Source: Oligoflexia bacterium (GTDB lineage Bacteria > Bdellovibrionota > Bacteriovoracia > Bacteriovoracales > Bacteriovoracaceae). Taken from it: 64,000 nt of DNA. The translations under genes were made by a program, and so were the position numbers. Each line of letters starts with the position of its first letter. Within the stretch, counting starts at the first letter, position 1. The notes under the pieces are model-generated. The model made no database searches. It was not told the origin of the DNA and was given only the letters and a program-made list of their open reading frames with translations. The stretch covers positions 1 to 64,000 of the forward strand of contig JADGAN010000015.1 in NCBI GenBank assembly GCA_015231955.1, in the 5' to 3' direction. Of this stretch, positions 63,544 through 64,000 are shown piece after piece.

Positions 63544-64000
63544 CTACTTTTTGCTATAAACTGGTAAGCTGATTTTAACTTTTGCTCCTACAATTGTGTT
63601 TTTATCATGATCGATAATATTACCTATTTCAATGTTGCCATGATGGACGTCTGTAACGGTTTTCATAATAACTGATCCAAGCCCAAGAGATGCTCTTCCA
63701 TCTGATGTTTGAGTTAAGACTCTAGTTACTCTCCTCTTGCCATAAGAGTCCAGCGCTTTTTGAGAAAACCCATTTCCATCGTCTTCAATTGATATAACCA
63801 CATTTTTTTTATCATCACTTAAATAAATTAAAATCTTAACTGAAAACTTGGCAAAAGATAAAGCGTTCTCGAGTGCATTTCTAAACATCCTTCGCAATAG
63901 ATGTTCATCTCCTAATGTCTCAATCTCTTCATTATGAATGTCTGTTGTGAAGTTTATTTTTTTATTATTTGATATGTATTGAGTGGACATGTTTTCTATT
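63544..64000 (-). CDS. Histidine kinase, C-terminal ATPase part, cut by the window edge
   Basis: The frame stays open to the right edge, so this is the 3' part of a larger gene. The HATPase_c domain is clear: RRMFRNALENALSFA (N box), IEDDGNGFSQ (G1), and a G2-like SLGLGSVIMKTVTDVHHGNIEI with the expected spacing. The N-terminal sensing and phosphoacceptor parts lie outside the window. Confidence 0.82.
   Translation of the reverse strand, partial: IENMSTQYISNNKKINFTTDIHNEEIETLGDEHLLRRMFRNALENALSFAKFSVKILIYLSDDKKNVVISIEDDGNGFSQKALDSYGKRRVTRVLTQTSDGRASLGLGSVIMKTVTDVHHGNIEIGNIIDHDKNTIVGAKVKISLPVYSKK

Noticed and set aside
1-64000. tRNA, rRNA genes and CRISPR arrays
   Set aside because: No cloverleaf-like sequence, rRNA segment or regularly spaced repeat was seen in the intergenic regions.

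Overview
The window comes from a Gram-negative bacterium of moderate to low G+C. It encodes outer-membrane beta-barrel proteins, an EF-P beta-lysylation ligase, RimO, a complete 2-oxoglutarate dehydrogenase set, and many small receiver/kinase proteins. The membrane-anchored FtsY, RNase Y, archaeal-type aspartyl-tRNA synthetase, fused radical-SAM/DUF2344 protein and abundant exported proteins of unknown function fit a Bdellovibrionota/Deltaproteobacteria-like genome. This is inferred from gene content; no rRNA or other phylogenetic marker is present.

Layout. 1-6.9 kb: an outer-membrane protein, AspRS, a DUF4474 protein, a dihydropyrimidinase and an MFS exporter, all on the minus strand. 6.9-14.05 kb: an accessory region full of broken genes. 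It holds two near-identical copies of a secreted protein gene whose last 36 codons form a hypervariable C-type-lectin-like (DUF1566-like) end, two decayed reverse-transcriptase fragments of the diversity-generating-retroelement (DGR) type, a transposase remnant, an AAA-ATPase remnant, a HigBA-type toxin-antitoxin pair and a nucleotidyltransferase two-gene module. 14-28 kb: housekeeping genes (MobA-like, rimO, a heterodimeric ABC exporter, fbp, epmA, ftsY, zapA, a candidate small RNA, rny, a CNNM/CorC protein). 27.7-30.8 kb: cheD and a hybrid histidine kinase. 31-38.7 kb: ilvE, an outer-membrane protein, a radical-SAM protein and two tandem porins. 38.8-44.4 kb: a large exported protein and three signalling genes. 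44.5-46.8 kb: NAD salvage genes (pncA, pncB) next to a long palindromic repeat. 47-52.4 kb: sucA-sucB-lpd. 52.5-57.7 kb: an old-yellow-enzyme homologue, an exported peroxiredoxin and a three-gene saccharopine-type lysine degradation operon. 57.7-59.3 kb: a sigma54 response regulator coupled to a tiny DHp-like protein. 59.5-62.5 kb: a Fur-family regulator with modABC. The window ends with a lipoprotein and the C-terminal part of a histidine kinase.

How genes work together. The lysine operon (saccharopine dehydrogenase, aminoadipate-semialdehyde dehydrogenase, DUF1338/HglS) would yield 2-hydroxyglutarate and so 2-oxoglutarate, the substrate of the adjacent 2-oxoglutarate dehydrogenase genes. 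The two ABC half-transporters carry complementary degenerate ATPase motifs and should form an obligate heterodimer. The molybdate transporter follows a Fur-family gene preceded by a perfect palindrome.

The most notable signal is the pair of variable regions at 8640-8747 and 13892-13999. They differ at 25 of 108 bases (12 amino acids), while about 160 bp just upstream and about 30 bp just downstream are identical. Together with the reverse-transcriptase fragments, this suggests a DGR that once diversified these proteins, or that is now served by a reverse transcriptase and template repeat outside the window.
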